Shown here piece by piece: positions 22,277 to 34,072 of a DNA stretch of 64,000 nucleotides (position 1 is its first letter; every line of letters begins with the position of its first letter). This DNA is from Oscheius sp. JU75 (Eukaryota; Nematoda; Chromadorea; Rhabditida; Rhabditidae): the NCBI GenBank assembly GCA_037178855.1, contig JASJZC010000002.1, forward strand, positions 4,092,001 through 4,156,000, read 5' to 3'. A model generated the notes under the pieces. The model was not told where the DNA came from, did no database searches, and saw nothing but the letters and a program-made list of their open reading frames with translations. Position numbers and translations under genes: made by a program.

Positions 22277-24313
22277 ATGTCTAGCAGATGGTCGCTTTTA
22301 GCTCTTCGAAGGCTCAGAAAGCCTCGCAAATTGGTATCTCTCCTTTGTCATTTTATAAGCACGAATTTTAGTTAATCGGGGCGGGAGTAGTCACGGCAGT
22401 CGGTCTCGGAACGTACATTTCGAACCCGCCTGAGCTCGCCATCAACCCAGACAATGTCGGCTTCGTCCGTTTCGGGCGAGCCTACAGCACTGTGGCTCGA
22501 ATCGTGACTGATTACAAATGGTCCCTGTACCGGGTTCCCTCGCCCTCGGAGGAATACGATTTGGCCATCAAGGACTGCCATTCGAGGAGTGCCAAGAGAT
22601 TGCTGGATCTGGCGGAGCGAAATGGCGGTGTCTTCATCAAGGTTTTCTTCGTTTCCAGTGGTGTTGAACAAGAAATTCAGGTCGGACAACATATAGCAGC
22701 GATGGAATATCTCATACCGCCGGAATACACGAAAACCCTGTCTGTTCTGATGTCCAAAGCGCCGCAGCAGTCGATGGAGGATGTCCGTTTCGTCATTGAG
22801 AGCGAGCTCGGTGGACCTGTTAGTCTTTTTTATTTATTTTTTCAAATAAAAAACCATTCAGATGGAGAAGCTATTTTCCGAGTTCTCGGAGAAGCCGATC
22901 GGAGCAGCGAGTCTGGCCCAAGTGCACACGGCGATATCCCCAGATGGACAGAAACTGGCAGTCAAGGTCCAACATCGAAAGGTCTATCAGAACAGCTTGA
23001 CGGACATGAAAACAATGGAGATTCTGGCCAAAGTCGCGGACAAATGTTTCCCCGAATTCCGACTGCTCTGGCTCGTGGAAGAAGTCAAGAAGAATCTGCC
23101 CAATGAGCTGGATTTCCTGCACGAAGCCCAAAATATGGAACGCGCGAGGAAGGTCTTCGCCCATCTAGATTTTTTAAAAGTACCTCTTCTTTTTTGCAGA
23201 TAACTTCTTTAGATTCCGAAAAGTTTTCCCGAATTGACGTCAAAACGCGTACTGACGATGGAATTCTGCGAGGGGTCTCAGGTGGACGACATCGAGTATC
23301 TGAAAAAGAACAAGATCGACAGACACGAGGTGGCCAAGAAACTCGGTCGTCTGATCGCCGAAATGATTTTTATTAAAGGATTCCTCCACGCCGTGAGTCT
23401 TGTAGAGATATACTGACGACTTTGATAGTGTCAGAGTACAAGTCCAAAGAATATGTTGTTCGAAATACTGTAATTTGTTTGGAAGTTTGTTCCTGACTAC
23501 GCTAGTCATTCAGCTTCCGAAACGAGTTTAAACTTGAATATCACAAAAGAGCCGTTTTTACTTATCACAGAATAAAGCGAGTTCAGGACCCACATCCTGG
23601 AAATGTCCTGGTTCGACGAAAACGGTCTGGCAAGCCGGAAATCGTTCTTCTGGACCACGGTCTCTATCTCGACGTGACGGATCGCTTCAGAAACATGTAT
23701 TCTGACCTCTGGATGGGCATTCTCAATGCCGATCAAAAGGCTATCAAGGTTTTTCTTCATTTTATACAATTGTACAAGTGAAAATTCAGAATGTAGCGAT
23801 CGAGATGGGCATCGGAGAGTACTACGGCTTATTCGCCTGCATGGTCACTCGGCGATCGTGGAAATCGGTCACCTCGGGCATCGGAAAGAGCCAAATGACG
23901 TCGGCCGAGAAGCAGGAGCTTCGAGAATATGCTTACTCGTTGATTCCTCAAATCAGTGATGTTAGCCTTCACTTTTTGTTTCAAAAAACTGGAAATATAG
24001 GTGATGTCCCGCATGCCGCGCGAGATGGTCCTCATTCTCAAGACAAACGATCTGCTTCGGAACATGGAGCACATTCTTGGATGCCACGGACGGCAGGACT
24101 CTATCCTCGAGGTTCTTTCTCTGTTTTCATATTGTTTAAAATAAAACACAGGTCTCGAAATGTGTGATTCGCTGCCATCATGAGATGTCTCTGCGACAGG
24201 CTCAAAACCTTTGGGAAAGTTTGCGTCTACGTGTCAATCTCCTCTGGTCAATTCTGCGTCTCCGCCTTTATGAGTTCTTCCTCATTGTCAAAGACGACCT
24301 CGGTTATTCTTGA
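22277..24313 (+). CDS. ADCK1: ADCK1 mitochondrial ABC1/UbiB-family atypical kinase
   Basis: Exons from ATG 22277 give a protein that matches animal ADCK1 along its full length. Visible landmarks: NPDNVGFVRFGRAYSTVARI; the ABC1 KxGQ motif in FIKVGQHIAAMEYLIPPEYT; the alanine-rich loop PIGAASLAQVHTA; the lysine motif AVKVQHRKVY; NELDFLHEAQN; EMIFIKGFLH joined across a 195-bp intron to ADPHPGNVLV; LLDHGLYLDVT with the metal-binding DHG; and GLFACMVTRRSW. ADCK1 works in mitochondrial membrane homeostasis, and its kinase activity is still debated. The N-terminus is basic (LLALRRLRKPRKL), as expected for mitochondrial import. It is last in the four-gene plus-strand run, starting 178 bp after the NYN gene. 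Confidence 0.93.
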
Positions 24314-25839
24314 AAATGTGTACATTAGATACTATAAACAGATTTTTCTTCTTCGGATTACCTCGCTCTCCCTCTCTCCCAACCCATGTAAATGTCGCCT
24401 CTTCAGAGCAATTGTTACCATGGTGAGAGCAGGAAAGAGCGGTCGTCGCCGATGGCAAGAAAAACAAAATGAGAGGGAGTGATGTTGACTGGCTGAAATG
24501 ATTGGAGTAGGAGGCGTTTCAGCTGCTCTGCTCTCTGGCAGATAATCTCTTGTTGGAAGACGGGGCATCTCTCTTTCTTCTATTATCTCATAATGGTCTA
24601 TCGTGATTGAAACCGCCGTTTTTTCTCCTTCTCCGGCGGTGTATAAGAGTCGTCATTTTTTCATAGTCTCTGTACAGTTCAGGCCAGAATAGCCCGGCAT
24701 TTGATGGCTTCATCGAAATGTAACATGTCTCTATAGAGTCTTGCAGAAGACCGTACCCATGTAGTCTTCCTGGAAGAGACGGTCACCTTTCCGACTCTTC
24801 TACTTTACCTGTTATTGACGGATCCACCTTGTGACTACCTCTTTTTGCCTGTTTTCTACACCTCTTCAGGAGCCCCAGAGACCTCCAGCTCATCCCTCAT
24901 TAACCAGAATCCGAGAGAAAGAGCCCTTACCCGCCCCGTGATATTTCTATGTCCAAGTCGTTGCCACCAACCACATCGCCTCACTCTCTCTCTCGGCCGC
25001 ACTCTCCCTTGACTATTGACAACCGGATTACTTATCACCCCTTCTGGCTCTCTCTAATGAAAGAGGAAGGCTCCTGTGGGTCTATAATTGTCGAGCGAGC
25101 AAAGAATTAGATATCTGCGAGAGAGAGAGAGAGAGAAACTTTGCACCTGGACTCGATCTTTTGCCTCTGGCGCTACTAGATGGGTCCGAAGCATAGATTC
25201 TGCTGGGTCCAGACGTCATTCTAAAGTAGTGACCACAGGGGAGATTCTCTAAACTGATACTTGCCAGCAGACTCATTGAGGGAGTCGGAACACCCAGAAC
25301 TAGTGCCTCTTACAACCAGAACATGTAATGAAGACCCCAGGAGCCTGTTCCCGTCTAAGCTCTCTATCCTTTTCTCCGAAATGAGCATGTGCCATCTCGC
25401 CTTCTCTATAATTCTAAAATCTCATTCTGGAGGCCCTCCCAAGCCTGTTATTACATGACTTTGCTCCCCATGTATAGCAATTTCTCCCTCATTGACTAAG
25501 ATGGACAAAACCTACCGCATGCAATTCGCCATTTCTCGCCCTCTGCCTGCGATATATAAGCCGCCCACACGTTTAAATTGACTAATATCAAATGGAGGGG
25601 GGCTTTCTGGAGGTAATCCGCAGACAGACATCCTTTTCGCGTGTTCAATAGATAGTAGCTTGCAGTAGAGAGGTATACGGTAGTCGCTTGATTAAACGAG
25701 TTTTGAAGGAGACTGTTCAATTTCAATCGTTCATATTTTGCCCACATTTCAAATGCTACAATCATTTCATTTCCACTTCCGTTTCTTCTCATCCTCTCTC
25801 TTCATTCTCATTCTTTTCTTCAAAACCTTGATTCAGTGT
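24314..25839. other. Non-coding interval upstream of the zinc-finger gene
   Basis: No supported gene in about 1.5 kb. Pyrimidine-rich tracts alternate with purine-rich ones, and a (GA)n microsatellite lies at about 25118-25135. TATAAG-like boxes at 24641 and 25554 could be promoters. TTGATTCAG at 25827-25836, just before the next ATG, looks like a spliced-leader acceptor. Confidence 0.45.
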
Positions 25840-27122
25840 ATGAGCCAGGCAGCAGCTTCATCGAACTACTTCAGCCTGATGCTGCAGAAGGTCATGCTCG
25901 AGGCACAGTCGAGTCCAGGAGGAGATATGCTAGTCACCAAGGCAAAGTACTTTGCCAGTCAGCCAGACACCATGTTGACGGAGGAGACCGTTCAGAAGCG
26001 ACGAAACTTGGAGAATACGATCCAGAGAGTAAAGGGACTCTTGGAGAAGAAGAAACAGGCGGAGCCGGAAGTGATCATGGTCGAGGAGTCTGGAACCTCC
26101 AGTGAGAGTGGAGATGATGTCGATGTTGTGGGTGGTCTCGAGACGAATCTTGATGACGCGGGTCTGGTAAGAGAGAGATGAATAAAGCCGAAAACAACAA
26201 CAATACAGATACCCAAAGATCCGGTCCAGACACCAAGACCCATTTTGGTGGCCAGACCAACTACTCATCCTAATGAATGCTGCTACTGTTCCAAGACATT
26301 GGCCAGTCCCTCCCTTCTGAGGGAACACATCGCCATAATGCACTTGTACGTTTGTTCTCCAATCCGAAGAGACTTCAGATTTTAGAAACGAACGCAACTT
26401 TGCGTGTCAGATGTGTAGTGCCCGATTCGGGCGTCGTGGAGGACTACGTCGACACATGCAGATGGTCCATTCGAATCACATCTACAAGTGCACGTATGAT
26501 GGCTGTCAACATCCCGGGTACAAGTGCTCCAAGGTTTTTGACAGCCCTACAAACTTACTCATAGATCACCGCAGGCGCTGCAAGCTCATGTGCGTAGCGT
26601 TCATACAAAGGAGCGACCCTTCACCTGTGAGATCTGCAGCAAGGCCTTTGTGCGGAAGAACGATCTGGCCATGCACATCAAGACCCACAACAAGGAGCCC
26701 TCCTTCTCGTAAGTTTGGAGCGAGTCAACTAGACACTGTTTCTGTCTCTCGAAAGTTGTGGCCTAAGTTATCGGAAAAAGGATACTTCTACTTCTTGTGT
26801 CGTCTAAAAGACTCTTCATTTCAGTTGCATCTGTGGTACCCGCTTCCGCCGAGTAGTCTATTTGAAGAAGCACCAGAAGAGCTGTTTCGTGGCCATTGAG
26901 GCTGCTGGGAAGGGACTTCCTACAGAAGTCCGAAACTACGAGGAAGAAGAACGTGATCTGAACTATGAATTAGTCAAACTGGCCCAAGAGGAGCTGATCA
27001 AGAAAGACATCCAACTGGACGCCCAACAGTTCTTCCCCTTCGAGAAGCAGTCTCCTGAAGATGTTCAGATAATTGGTGTTCGACAGCCGGAAGGCGATCA
27101 GCCTTCGGAAGAAGCAGACTAA
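25840..27122 (+). CDS. C2H2 zinc-finger protein
   Basis: A probable transcription factor. After a short helical N-terminus ([20 protein letters not shown]) and an acidic serine stretch ([20 protein letters not shown]), several zinc fingers follow: [40 protein letters not shown]; a longer variant [17 protein letters not shown] continuing to an H..H pair; [20 protein letters not shown]; and [20 protein letters not shown]. The tail is acidic and ends SEEAD. Introns are about 40-110 bp. The start is chosen at the first ATG after TTGATTCAG; an upstream hydrophobic in-frame stretch from 25752 is probably untranslated leader. Confidence 0.8.
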
Positions 27123-27553
27123 TTGTGATCTCTTTCCGTATCTCCCTACCCTGTGAAACATTCCCTCTGTATATCTGCTGAAATGAATCATGACCAAAAA
27201 GTTGTTGTGACTAAGGCTACTGCCAATGGTTCGGAACAGAACTGGCTGAATCAGCAGAGATCCGGCTGTCTTCGCCAAACATTAGCCAGGAAGTGATTGT
27301 GGAAACGACTATCAGCTGATAACTACTTGCCAAAACTTGCAATTTCTACGATAGCCAGTGCGTAAACTTAAACAACTTCCGCCTTCAGCAGCTTCCCAGA
27401 AGTGGGTCAGTATAGCGCCTAGCTGGCCGGAGAGAGACAGATCTTTACGACGTGTGGCCAATATTTGGAAAGTCGTTTTGTCGGACGAAAACACATGCAT
27501 ATAAAGGCGGCTTCTGGGCGTCATGACTTTTCCTGGTCAGTCCTGTCTGGAGC

Positions 27554-29525
27554 ATGCTTCTATTCTATTTTGTCCTGTTGCAGTTTGCACGGTCTCAAGA
27601 CTCTATCACGGTATGAGTATCTCTTTAAACTTGTGATTCAAAATGTTCAGCTTTTCGATATAATATCTCCTCGATCCACACAGAGACAGTTCGATACTTT
27701 GTCAGCGGCTGTCTCGGCCGAATACTCGGGAAGAGTCATCTCTTTTGTAAGACTAACCATTTTCAATATGACTTGAGTTAAGGATGCCACTACATTGCCA
27801 AAATATGAGGCGAGACCAGTCAATTTGACTCGATTGAACAGAAAGTACAGGGATTATCTCTATCAGGGAGACATGGTTCTCCATCCGGACACCTTGGATC
27901 AAATTATTGACTCGAGTGTCAAGAGGAGGAAGCGGTAGGTTTTTATGTAATTCAGCGGTAAAACCAAATTAAGGAAGGCCTTCGTCGATCACGACTATCC
28001 GACTACCATTTGGGGCAGTGGAGTACCGTATACATTGCATTGGTCCCTTAGTAAGACTCTTTGTCTCTCTAACAGTTTGTAGCCCCTTCTGCCCGGGCAT
28101 CAATCCTCCGAGCCATAGACTTCTGGCAAAGAGAGACCTGTATCGACTTTTTTCAAAGAACCAGTCAGAGACAGTACGTCGAGTTTATTGGAAACGACGA
28201 TGGCTGTTGGAGTACAGTTGGAAAGGACAATCAGCTCGGGAGACAGGTCGTCTCCATCGGAAATGGGTGTGAACATGTATTCTTCCTATTTTTGCGTAGG
28301 AAAGACAATGTTCAGTTCGGAGTGACATCTCACGAGTTAGCTCATGCTCTTGGAGTCTTCCACGAACAGTCCCGTTATGACAGAGATGCTTATGTCAGCT
28401 TGAATCCAAATGTCGTCGACCGATCTCTTCTTTTCAATTTTGCCAAGGTTGGCTGTTCTTGTTTGAAAGTACTCTCTAGATTCCGTCGACTGAACTCAGT
28501 CTCTATAATCTCCCCTACGACATTGGAAGTGTCATGCACTATACCCCCACAGAGTTAGGTTGCAAAGAAATTAAATAGTTTCGTAGATTCTCCCGCTACC
28601 CTGGAGTACCCGCCCTGTCCACTGTCGATCCGAACCTGCAACAGACGATGGGACAGATGGAAGGACCATCTTTTTTGGATGTGGCTGTCATGAATCTTCA
28701 CTACAAGTGTGCTTGTGTGAATGTACTTTGTACAGAAACAAATCATAAAATTCAGCTCGATGCAAACAGCAGTTGCCTTGCAAGAACGGTGGTATCATTG
28801 ACTCTCGAGGATGCAATCGGTGCAAGTTTGTTCGAAAGACTTACTGTGAATAGCCAACAAATTAAGATGCCCTGGCGGTTTTGGTGGAACATACTGTGAG
28901 ACAGCCGCTCCTTCTTTCAGTAGAGGTAATACATAGTTTTACACCTTTCATAGATTCCAGGTTGTGGCGGGACGGTCCAGGTAGAAGAGGCTGTTCGTCG
29001 CTTTGAGATCACGATCAGACAGACGGGACCGGATTCCAGAGAAAAGCAGTGTAACTACCAACTAATTGTAGAGTTCTTTCTGTTTTTTGATACAATCTAT
29101 AGGCACCACCAGGAAAGAAAATCCTTATCAACATGCTCAGGATCCAGGGACGTTGCGTGGAAGGTTGTTGGGTAGACGGAGCCGAGTTCAAAATGCTCTC
29201 TGACTACAGACCTCTGGGATACAGGTAGAAGATCAGTGATTCAATATCACAGCTCGTTTTTAGATTCTGCTGTAGTCTAGCCAATCAGCGTCGTCTCTTG
29301 TCCAAGTCGAACGTGGTCCCATTAATTGTCACCTCAAGAAATGCGACCACGAATCTAATCTTCGAATACACTTACGGTTATCGGATTGAACAATGTAGCG
29401 AAGTTATGATTCAGTTGACACCAGAACACGATTCGATGCCGAGGTTGGGAGTACAGCCGAAGCGGACCTGGAAATTCTGGAGAGCAGGGATGGAGAAGGC
29501 GTCTCGACCTCGATACATCATTTGA
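27554..29525 (+). CDS. Secreted astacin metalloprotease with EGF and CUB domains (NAS type)
   Basis: ATG 27554 opens a signal peptide (MLLFYFVLLQFARSQ). A propeptide ends in the basic site SSVKRRKR near 27935. The catalytic domain starts KAFVDHDYPTTIW and carries RAIDFWQRETCIDF, the zinc motif HELAHALGVFHEQSR at about 28331-28375 and the methionine turn region YDIGSVMHYTP. All three zinc histidines and the catalytic Glu are present. An EGF-like module (LPCKNGG; CPGGFGGTYCE) follows, then a CUB domain (CGGTVQVEEAVRRFEITIRQ to about 29420). Astacins of this layout are the nematode NAS proteases that process cuticle or digest food. Introns are 30-70 bp. Confidence 0.9.
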
Positions 29526-29727
29526 AGCAATAGATCTCATTAAACATTGTATTTTATCTGTATACGTTGCAGTTGAACAACAAGATATAGGCTAGAATTA
29601 TCTGCGGAAGAGGAAGAATCGACACAAATTGTCTTTTTTCCCGTCCCAGGTGTTAACTTTATTGGAAGCCTGATTTATTTATTTAATTAAAGCGTACATT
29701 TCAGCCTCTTCCTCAATCATACATCTT

Positions 29728-30801
29728 ATGTTCGGTCTAAAAACTAGTCCGATGTTTCTAATTTCGACAGTCTTGGGAATTCTGTCTCTCTCGGTCTATG
29801 CGATAGTCGTCGTGGTCATCCTGAGAAATTGGAAGTTCTTCAACGGATCCTACTATAAACTCTTCCTCTGCTCAGCCTTTTTGGTAAGTTCATTTTATTT
29901 TTAAACAAAAAAAGTTCTAGAACGTGTTCTTCTACCTCTTCAGCTGGCCAATCCAGCGTCTTCCGAACGTAGTCTGCTGGGATTGTACCTTCTCGTCCTT
30001 CTATCAACAGGGTTATTTCGCGGGGACAGATGTTCTCCGCTTCCTCTACGTACTAAGTGTACATCAACAAACATTTCTTGAAGTAGCTATGGCTGTCAAT
30101 CGTCTGACAGCAGTTCGATGGAGCATGTTCTATGACAGGGTAAGTTAACGAGGAGCAGACTGTACTCAAAAATGGGAAATAGCATCATTGTTTCAGATCT
30201 GGGACAAGATTCTGATCCCAGTTGTCTGTTTCACCCTTCTCATTCCGTCTATTCTAGCCAGTCCAACTCTAATAAATGAGAACTACATCTGGTACAAGTC
30301 AGCGCCAGCAGATTTGTTCGTATTTGACACTAAAGAGGTATCTCTTCTCCACATTCACAGTACGAAACTCTTAGGACACACTAGTGAGAAGCAACAAGAT
30401 TTTGGCAACCAACATAAGCGGTTCCGTTCTCATTGTACTGATCAGCTCCTATATCTGTTACCTCTTCAAGAAGAAACAAAGTTTCAAGAATCGGAAGACC
30501 GAAATTCGGCTGTTCTTGCACTCGCTGTTTACATCAACAGCCATGCTTCTGATTTGTCTCAATACGGTACAGAGGCACTATTTTTTGAAGTTGGACGAGG
30601 TCATTTCAGTTCATCCGACACTACTTTCCAAATCCGTGGCTGGATGCTAATTACGCGGCAATCAAGGCATATTGTACGGATTTGACCCAGCTCGGATCAC
30701 CATGGGTACTAATCTTGTGCAGCAAGGAAATTCGAAGAAGAATGGGTCTCAGCGGCAACAGAAAGTGCAGTCAAGTCATTCCGGTGCCAAGCAGTGGTTA
30801 A
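29728..30801 (+). CDS. Srg-like seven-helix chemoreceptor
   Basis: The spliced protein has the helix count and spacing of nematode serpentine receptors. TM1 is STVLGILSLSVYAIVVVVIL, followed by the Srg-like NGSYYKLF loop. TM3 ends LEVAMAVNRLTAVRW, matching the family's N-R-L/T-A motif. TM4 is ILIPVVCFTLLIPSIL. A later helix is ISGSVLIVLISSYICYLF, and the last ends SPWVLILCSKEIRRRMG. TATTTCAG-like introns of 35-50 bp separate the exons. Such receptors sit in sensory-neuron cilia. Assignment to Srg rather than a neighbouring class is by appearance only. Confidence 0.72.
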
Positions 30802-30961
30802 TAGTTGTCGATTATTGCGTAATCTTATCATTTATCAAAACATTCGTGATTAGTACTGGTAAAGAAAACTCAAAGTGCGGGCAACTTGTTTCGTTGTTGT
30901 TGTTGTCTTGAAAAACGCCACTTTTTGACTTATCTAAAGATAGTAGTGATGTAACCTTCAA

Positions 30962-30971
30962 GTATAAAAGT
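30962..30971 (+). promoter_or_regulatory. TATA box of the small secreted peptide gene
   Basis: GTATAAAAGT lies about 37-46 bp upstream of the ATG at 31008, the spacing expected for a TATA-driven gene with a short leader. Confidence 0.5.
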
Positions 30972-31007
30972 CCCCTTCAACTGACTGGAGTCATCTGCCC
31001 GCAGAAA

Positions 31008-31249
31008 ATGAAACTCTTCTTCTTCATCGCTGCTGTCTTCTGTCTCATCGCCGGATCCTTTGCACAGCTTGGAGTCAGCCTAGGATGTCAGTTTTCCCGT
31101 AGTAAACTGTAAATGATAAGCATACAGCTGGTCCTGCCGGAGTCGGAACCCAGACTGGATACATCCCAAACCAGGACGGGGGAGCTGGAGTCCAGACTGG
31201 AATGCAGTACCCATACGGTCAGGGACAGATGGCTACCGGAAAGAAGTAA
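31008..31249 (+). CDS. Small secreted glycine-rich peptide precursor
   Basis: Two exons (31008-31085 and 31128-31249) encode about 66 residues. The first 19 are a textbook signal peptide (MKLFFFIAAVFCLIAGSFA). The mature part is rich in Gly and Gln, with a repeated unit (PAGVGTQTGYIPNQ and GAGVQTGMQYPYGQ), and ends GKK. It lacks cysteines. It could be a cuticle or gland-secreted peptide. The GKK end also resembles an amidation/dibasic signal of neuropeptide precursors, but there are no internal dibasic sites. Confidence 0.65.
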
Positions 31250-31514
31250 CTTGGAAAATTCTGACAATGATTTGTAATAAACCCCTCACGTGTCTGTTCT
31301 TGAGGCTTTTATTAGATTGGATCTGGCCCAGGTCCCACAACGAAAGACTCTCCTTGGATCAAGAAAGCGCGCGCTCTTTGTTCCTCCCTCACATGCTGTT
31401 CGATTGATTTATTTCTCTAGACTCCCCGGAAGTCTCTTTTATTCCCTCATACATTGACTACAACCTATTAAACTGAATCATCAAGACGTCTACCCGACGC
31501 AGGTCCTGGAATGG

Positions 31515-32423
31515 ATGGCGAGTTCATTTCAGGGAAGAGACGACAGCCCATCTAGCTCCAAAATGCAGAGAGACACGACATTCTGCGTGCTCTGCGAGGA
31601 GGAAATCAACCAGACTAGTAGTAGTTTCTGTTCATTCTCCTCTTAAAATCAATTTTAGACGGTCCAAGACATCATGTCCTCCACAAACATTTGAAAAAGC
31701 CCTTGGCTACCTGTTCTGTCTGTTCTTTCGGATCGGCCTTCCCGGGAAATATCCAACGACATATCAGGGTTGTGCATCACGGAATTGGAGAAGTTCGAGT
31801 GACAGCGAAAGAGGAATATGCCGAGGAGGAGGCCGATCTCTGGGATCAATGCTACGGATACGGAGAGACGGCTCGCATGAAACGAGAGAAGAAGGTGGCT
31901 GCTCCCACGATCAAGAGAGATACCAGTTTTTGCATGGTCTGCCAGAAGAACATCGTCACTAGAAGTGAGTATTTTCCATTCATTACAAAAAAATATTTAC
32001 AGACGGTCCCCGCTTCCATATTTTGCGGAAGCATCTAAAGAAACCGCTCGAGTCTTGTTCCATCTGTAGCTATGCCGATTGTTCTGCTTATGGGAGATTG
32101 AAAGCTCACATTGCCACAGTACATGGTGGCGTGGGAGAAATAGTGAAGACGCCGAAGAAGGAATACGAACAGGAGGAGAAGACTTGGTGGGAAATGTGCT
32201 ATGCGCCGATTGGGACCAATCAGGGCGAGTTTTTTCTTCAAATCTTTCTACCATTCTCCCTCCCAATACAGTTATCAATGAACAGACAATTTCAGAGGCG
32301 AAGAGCTTTCAAGCCGTTCGCAAGGCCCAGAAGCGGGAGTATCCCCAGATGATGCAACAGTACCCTTCCAGCATGCATCTAATGGAGCCACTGCTGAAAA
32401 TGACGTCTTTCTATCAACTATAA
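31515..32423 (+). CDS. Two-module zinc-finger-like protein
   Basis: ATG 31515 opens MASSFQGRDDSPSSSK. Two homologous modules follow. Module 1 is FCVLCEEEI then DGPRHHVLHKHLKKPLATCS with CSVC and an H..H pair (HIRVVHHGIGEV), then KEEYAEEEADLWDQCYGY. Module 2 is FCMVCQKNI, DGPRFHILRKHLKKPLESCS, CSICSY, HIATVHGGVGEI, and KKEYEQEEKTWWEMCYAP. Each module looks like a pair of C2H2-type zinc-binding sites with an acidic linker. The introns within the modules lie at the same place (before DGPR), so they arose by internal duplication. The C-terminus is helical (RKAQKREYPQMMQQYPSSM). No named family recognised. Confidence 0.68.
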
Positions 32424-32448
32424 TCTGCTTTTAATCATTTCGAATGAA

Positions 32449-33765
32449 TCACTTGGACCAGGCTTTTCGTCTCATTTCGATCCGTTCTTCGTCCTCCATC
32501 CTTTCCCAGGATCTCAGACACTGCCTCATGATCAACATGTAAAGATTCAGATCTTCTTTCTTCCTCTCCAGACTCTTCTTTTCTTCTTTTGTTATCAGCT
32601 GTTTTGAAGCAGACATCTTGTCTAGTGTCTTTTGAGCATGTCGAGAAATCGGTGGTATCCATATGTGAGTCTGAGGTTGCTAGTCCAGGAGGTTTTCAAA
32701 CTGACCTGTCTCCACTCTCTGACTCTCTTGAAATGCTTGTCAGCTTCAAAAATGGCATCCTGTCGACAAGAGAAGACAGTGTTTCTCCCTAGACGACTGG
32801 TGAAAATCACCTTAATGGCGGCGAATTTGGAAACCTGAACTGTCTCTTCTTGTAATGGGCTAACTTACTCTTCTAAAAACTTTTTGGACTAAACCCTCTG
32901 GAAGATCTGGATCTTTTAAATCGAATTTCTTCGAGCCCTTCTCTCTTGGAATAGCGGTATCTTTTTGTGTAATTTCTTCTGTTGCAATCGGTGTGACTTC
33001 CGCTGAATTCTCAGTCTTCAAAACAAAGTTTGAGCAGGCTTCCATGGACTGTAGGTAGCTCTGCAGAACCCGCTTTTCTTCCAGATTATTCGAGTTTTCA
33101 AACAGGGTTTGGATGTCCTGGACAGTTCTCGGAAGCCAGGGATTTTCCTGCATAAATCTTCAATGCCAGAAAGTCACCAACCTTTCTCAGCCGTCGGAAA
33201 GTTCCAATTCGACTGTCAGCATCGCTGACGGCATCCATTCGCCAGAGAAACGTATCATCTCTTCCATTTCGACCAGTCAATGTCATCTTGACAGCCACCA
33301 ACATTGTCATCTAAAAAATGGATGGAAAGGAACGTAACAACTTACTTTCAAAAAGATCTTCCTCCTAGTTTCGTCATTGATATCCAAATGGGTCAGCTCA
33401 AAGAGAAACATGAACTGAGAGAGTGAGAGAAGTAACTCGGCTCTATCAATCGCAGCCTACCAAGTATTTGCACTCTCGAATCGGGTGTCCAATCTAGAGA
33501 TCCGTCTGCAAGCAGAGCAATCTAGAAAAATCAGAGGTAGATCTGTGATTATTCAGAGATACAATGTCCACACCCTGTTCAATTTAAAGCGATGCAAAGG
33601 AGTGCATAAAGCAAGAGCTTGAGTCATTTTCTCATCAAAATGTTCGAAGATGCGGAACAATTGCTGGCAGAAGAACTTGAATCTCAAGACCTCTATGACG
33701 CCTCCAAACCCATGAGCCACCTTCAAAGTCCGCTCTCTATTCAGGACTTTCAGACAGGTTGATCT
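32449..33765 (-). CDS. Unrecognised multi-exon protein, 5' end unclear
   Basis: At least eight short exons on the minus strand join in frame: LKVAHGFGGVIEVLRFKFFC near 33740; KMTQALALCTPLHRFKLNR; IALLADGSLDWTPDSRVQIL; MFLFELTHLDINDETRRKIF; then MTMLVAVKMTLTGRNGRDDT; NPWLPRTVQDIQTLFENSNN; SKFAAIKVIFTSRLGRNTVF; and a lysine/glutamate-rich end (LITKEEKKSLERKKEDLNLY). Two parts look related to each other: the VKMTLTGRNGRDDTFLWRMD unit and the IKVIFTSRLGRNTVFSCRQD unit. I see no start codon; the 5' edge runs into dispersed repeat family 3. I do not know its function. Confidence 0.55.
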
Positions 33766-33770
33766 ACAAG

Positions 33771-33807
33771 AGTCGCATCGACTTGAATAACGTAATAAAT
33801 AGTAATC
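33771..33807 (+). repeat. Dispersed repeat family 3, copy 2
   Basis: AGTCGCATCGACTTGAATAA and the bases after it match 3243-3279 with about four differences. It abuts the apparent 5' edge of the minus-strand gene at 32449-33765. Confidence 0.55.
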
Positions 33808-34072
33808 ATGATCATTTCTCCTATTTTCTTACTTAACTTAATGCTCTTGACCTGCCAATTTCATCTCCTCGTCTGCAGGATCTTCGTGTCGGGTAATCAT
33901 TGTTTTAACACCACACTCTATCAGTCCTATCCTATCAGTCTCGCCAGTTTTCATATTTTGGCTGGCTTGACTTACTGCAGAACTCAAGACATCACAATCT
34001 TGCCGGCCAGGTAGGCCAGCGTTGTTTTTGCAGCGGGCAAAAAAAATTCATTTTCTTAAATTCTTTCTTTAA

